Positions 61,266 to 64,000 of a stretch of DNA of 64,000 bases are shown here, in pieces. The DNA comes from Megachile rotundata (taxonomy: Eukaryota > Arthropoda > Insecta > Hymenoptera > Megachilidae): assembly GCF_050947335.1 (NCBI RefSeq), contig NW_027473610.1:124001-188000 (forward strand). Reading direction: 5' to 3'. The translations under genes were made by a program, and so were the position numbers. The notes under the pieces were generated by a model. That model saw nothing but the letters and a program-made list of their open reading frames with translations, was not told the DNA's origin and searched no databases. Numbering within the stretch: the first letter of the stretch is position 1; each line of letters starts with the position of its first letter.

Positions 61266-64000
61266 GATTCGACTCTGTACCATCTAGTTATGTTAAGTCA
61301 TCGTAACTGAGCACAATTCGACACCACAATGAACAATTTTGCACGTAATGATTGTATTTTGCTCATTTTCGCACGATTCAGCCTCTAATTCGCACATATC
61401 CGCTGTGATTTGACTCTGTCCCATCTAGTTATGTTAAGTTATCGTAACTGAGCACAATTCAACACCACAATGCACAATTTTGCTCGTTTTGCAAGAATTA
61501 TGCTCATTTTCGAACGATTCAGCCTCTAATTCGCACATATCCGCTGTAATTCGACTCTGTACTATCTAGTTATGTTATGTTATCCTATCTGAGCACAATT
61601 CAACACCACAGTGAACAGTTTTGCTCGTTTTGCATGAATTATGCTCATTTTCGAACGATTCAGCCTCTAATTCGCACATATCCGCTGTAATTCGACTCTG
61701 TACTATCTAGTTATGTTTAGTTAACCTATCTGAGCACAATTCAACACCACAATGAACAATTTTGCTCGTTTTGCACGAATTATGCTCATTTTCGCACGAT
61801 TCAGCCTCTAATTCGCACATATCCGCTGTGATTCGACTCTGTACCATCTAGTTATGTTAAGTCATCGTAACTGAGCACAATTCAGGACCACAATGAACAA
61901 CTTTGCTCGTTTTGAACGAATTATGCTCATTTTCGCACGATTCAGCCTCTAATTCGCACATATCCGCTGTAATGCGACTCTGTACTATCTAGTTATGTTA
62001 AGTTATCCTATCTGAGCACAATTCAACACCACAATGAACAATTTTGCTCGTTTTGCACGAATTTTGCTCGTTTTGAACGAATTTTGCTCTTTTTCGCACG
62101 ATTCAGCCTCTAATTCGCACGTATTCGCTGTGATTCGACTCTGTACCATCTAGTTATGTTAAGTTACCACAACTGAGCACAATTCGACACCACAATGAAC
62201 AATTTTGCTCGTAATGAACGTATTTTGCTCATTTTACGCAAGATTCAGCCTCTAATTCGCACATATCCGTTGTGATTCGACTCTGTCCCATCTAGTTATG
62301 TTAAGTTATCGTAACTCAGCACAATTCGACACCACAATGGACAATTTTGCTCGTAATGAACGAATTATGCTCATTTTCGCACGATTCAGCCTCTAATTCG
62401 CACATATCCGCTGTAATTCGACTCTGTACAATCTAGTTATGTTAAGTTATCCTATCTGAGCACAATTCAACACCACAGTGAACAATTTTGCTCGTTTTGC
62501 AAGAATTATGCTCATTTTCGAACGATTCAGCCTCTAATTCGCACATATCCGCTGTGATTCGACTCTGTACCATCTAGTTATGTTAAGTCATCGTAACTGA
62601 GCACAATTCAGCACCACAATGAACAACTTTGCTCGTTTTGAACGAATTATGCTCATCTTCGCACGATTCAGCCTCTAAATCGCACATAGCCGCTGTAATT
62701 CGACTCCGTACTATCTAGTCATGTTAAGTTAACCTATCTGAGCACAATTCAACACCACAATGAACAATTTTGCTCGTTTTGCACGAATTATGCTCATTTT
62801 CGCACGATTCAGCCTCTAATTCGCCCATATCCGCTGTGATTCGACTCTGTACCATCTAGTTATGTTAAGTCATCGTAACTGAGCACAATTCAGCACCACA
62901 ATGAACAACTTTGCTCGTTTTGCACGAATTATGCTCACTTTCGCACGATTCAGCCTCTAATTCGTACATATTCGCTGTGATTCGACTCTGTACCATCTAG
63001 TTATGTTAAGTCATCGTAGCTGAGCACAATTCAGCACCACAATGAACAACTTTGCTCGTTTTGCACGAATTATGCTCATTTTCGCACGATTCAGCCTCTA
63101 ATTCGCACATATCCGCTGTGATTCGACTCTGTACCATCTGGTTATGTTAAGTTATCGTAACTGAGCACAATTCAGCACCGCAATGAACAACTTTGCCCGT
63201 TTTGCACGAATTATGCTCATTTTCGCACGATTCAGCCTCTAATTCGTACATATCCGCTGTACTTCGACTCTGTACTATCTAGTTATGTTAAGTTATCGTA
63301 ACTGAGCACAATTCGACACCACAATGAACAATTTTGCTCGTTTTGCACGAATTTTGCTCATTTTCGAACGATTCAGCCTCTAATTCGCACATATCCGCTG
63401 TAATTCGACTCTGTACTATCTAGTTATGTTATGTTATCCTATCTGAGCACAATTGAACACCACAGTGAGCAGTTTTGCTCGTTTTGCAAGAATTATGCTC
63501 ATTTTCGAACGATTCAGCCTCTAATTCGCACATATCCGCTGTAATTCGACTCTGTACTATCTAGTTATGTTAAGTTAACCTATCTGAGCACAATTCGACA
63601 CCACAATGAGCAATTTTGCTCGTTTTGCACGAATTATGCTCATTTTCGCACGATTCAGCCTCTAATTCGCACATATCCGCTGTGATTCGACTCTGTACCA
63701 TCTAGTTATGTTAAGTCATCGTAACTGAGCACAATTCAGGACCACAATGAACAACTTTGCTCGTTTTGAACGAATTATGCTCATTTTCGCACGATTCAGC
63801 CTCTAATTCGCACATATCCGCTGTAATGCGACTCTGTACTATCTAGTTATGTTAAGTTATCCTATCTGAGCACAATTCAACACCACAATGAACAATTTTG
63901 CTCGTTTTGCACGAATTTTGCTCGTTTTGAACGAATTTTGCTCTTTTTCGCACGATTCAGCCTCTAATTCGCACGTATTCGCTGTGATTCGACTCTGTAC
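61266..64000 (+). repeat. Terminal segment repeating 36.4-39.15 kb
   Basis: Follows 36.4-39.15 kb at offset 24,851 (172 monomers) to the last base of the window. GATTGT (36499/61350), ATCGCACATAGCC (37822/62673), TACCATCTGG (38281/63132) and CACGTATTCG (39121/63972) all align. Its first half is also a copy of 57.4-59.2 kb (offset 3869). The last 44 bp (63957-64000) are a truncated monomer, cut by the window edge. Confidence 0.9.

Larger units (their letters stand above)
1..64000. repeat. Satellite DNA array, 141-bp monomer, fills the window
   Basis: The entire window is a head-to-tail tandem array read in one orientation. Monomer starts (landmark TCAGCCTCTAATTCGC or a variant) fall every 141 bp except where small defined indels occur. 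By hand count there are 443 complete monomers plus 44 bp of a further one. The total length is reproduced exactly by 65 monomers with +20 bp, 7 with +28 bp, 17 single-base deletions and 14 single-base insertions. No unique sequence, transposon, inversion or gene interrupts it, so no stretch needs separate gene annotation. Arrays of this size and regularity are typical of eukaryotic centromeric or pericentromeric heterochromatin. I do not recognise the family. Both array edges lie outside the window. Confidence 0.99.

Noticed and set aside
1..64000. Repeated short open reading frames, because 141 is a multiple of three
   Set aside because: One plus-strand frame (starting at monomer base 2) has only one stop in the type monomer, but common variants add others (CTGTGA, TCGTAA, TCGTAG) and the 20- and 28-bp insertions shift the frame. 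Open stretches stay at roughly one to two monomers, there is no conserved start, and substitutions do not favour third positions. They are by-products of the repeat, not genes.
1..64000. CRISPR array
   Set aside because: Period and regularity superficially fit a repeat array, but the whole 141-bp period is conserved, with no unique spacers and no cas genes.
1..64000. tRNA, rRNA or telomeric repeat content
   Set aside because: No run of telomere-type hexamers or heptamers and no tRNA A/B box pair or rRNA-like conserved stretch was seen. Everything is explained by the 141-bp unit.

Overview
The whole 64 kb window is one uninterrupted head-to-tail satellite DNA array. I found no protein gene, RNA gene, transposon, CRISPR array, inversion or unique spacer in it. 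The unit is a 141-bp, about 38% GC monomer (type copy at 1-141), and all copies lie in the same orientation. My hand count is 443 complete monomers plus a 44-bp partial one at 63957-64000. It closes exactly on length: 443 x 141, plus 65 insertions of 20 bp (161-bp monomers), 7 insertions of 28 bp (169-bp monomers), 17 single-base losses and 14 single-base gains. The array runs off both ends of the window.

Such an array implies a eukaryote and a heterochromatic block, probably centromeric or pericentromeric. I do not recognise the satellite family and cannot name the species. In the type monomer CpG is not depleted (7 CpG; observed/expected about 1.5), which fits a genome with little CpG methylation, such as many invertebrates, better than a vertebrate. 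This is inference.

Layout. 1-6263: an older-looking family with a five-monomer cassette that recurs at 5558 and 23729. 6264-9326: mixed monomers. 9327-21010: a higher-order repeat (HOR) in copies of 26, 20 and 24 monomers plus a partial fourth, carrying most of the 169-bp monomers. 21011-26.3 kb: a rearranged echo of 2.5-6.3 kb, about 18 kb away. 26.3-30.5 kb: a transition. 30468-37076: a 3284-bp (23-monomer) unit in tandem. 38235-40870: a 1310-bp (9-monomer) tandem duplication. 40070-48044: a 4066-bp (28-monomer) tandem HOR. 48045-64000: a mosaic of near-identical pieces of the preceding 27 kb. It includes a 5.0-kb segment 10,308 bp from its twin and a final 2.7 kb that repeats 36.4-39.15 kb.

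The most interesting signal is on the minus strand of each monomer: a 17-bp site matching the CENP-B box core (nTTCGnnnnAnnCGGGn). The common allele matches 8 of 9 core bases. A derived allele, found in about 51 monomers and absent from 1-6.5 kb, matches all 9. The site overlaps a run of T-tracts spaced about 10 bp apart (phased for curvature), and the 161-bp monomers carry a second 8/9 site. Together these suggest a nucleosome-scale centromeric satellite evolving by in-register unequal exchange. Binding and centromere function are not shown by sequence alone.
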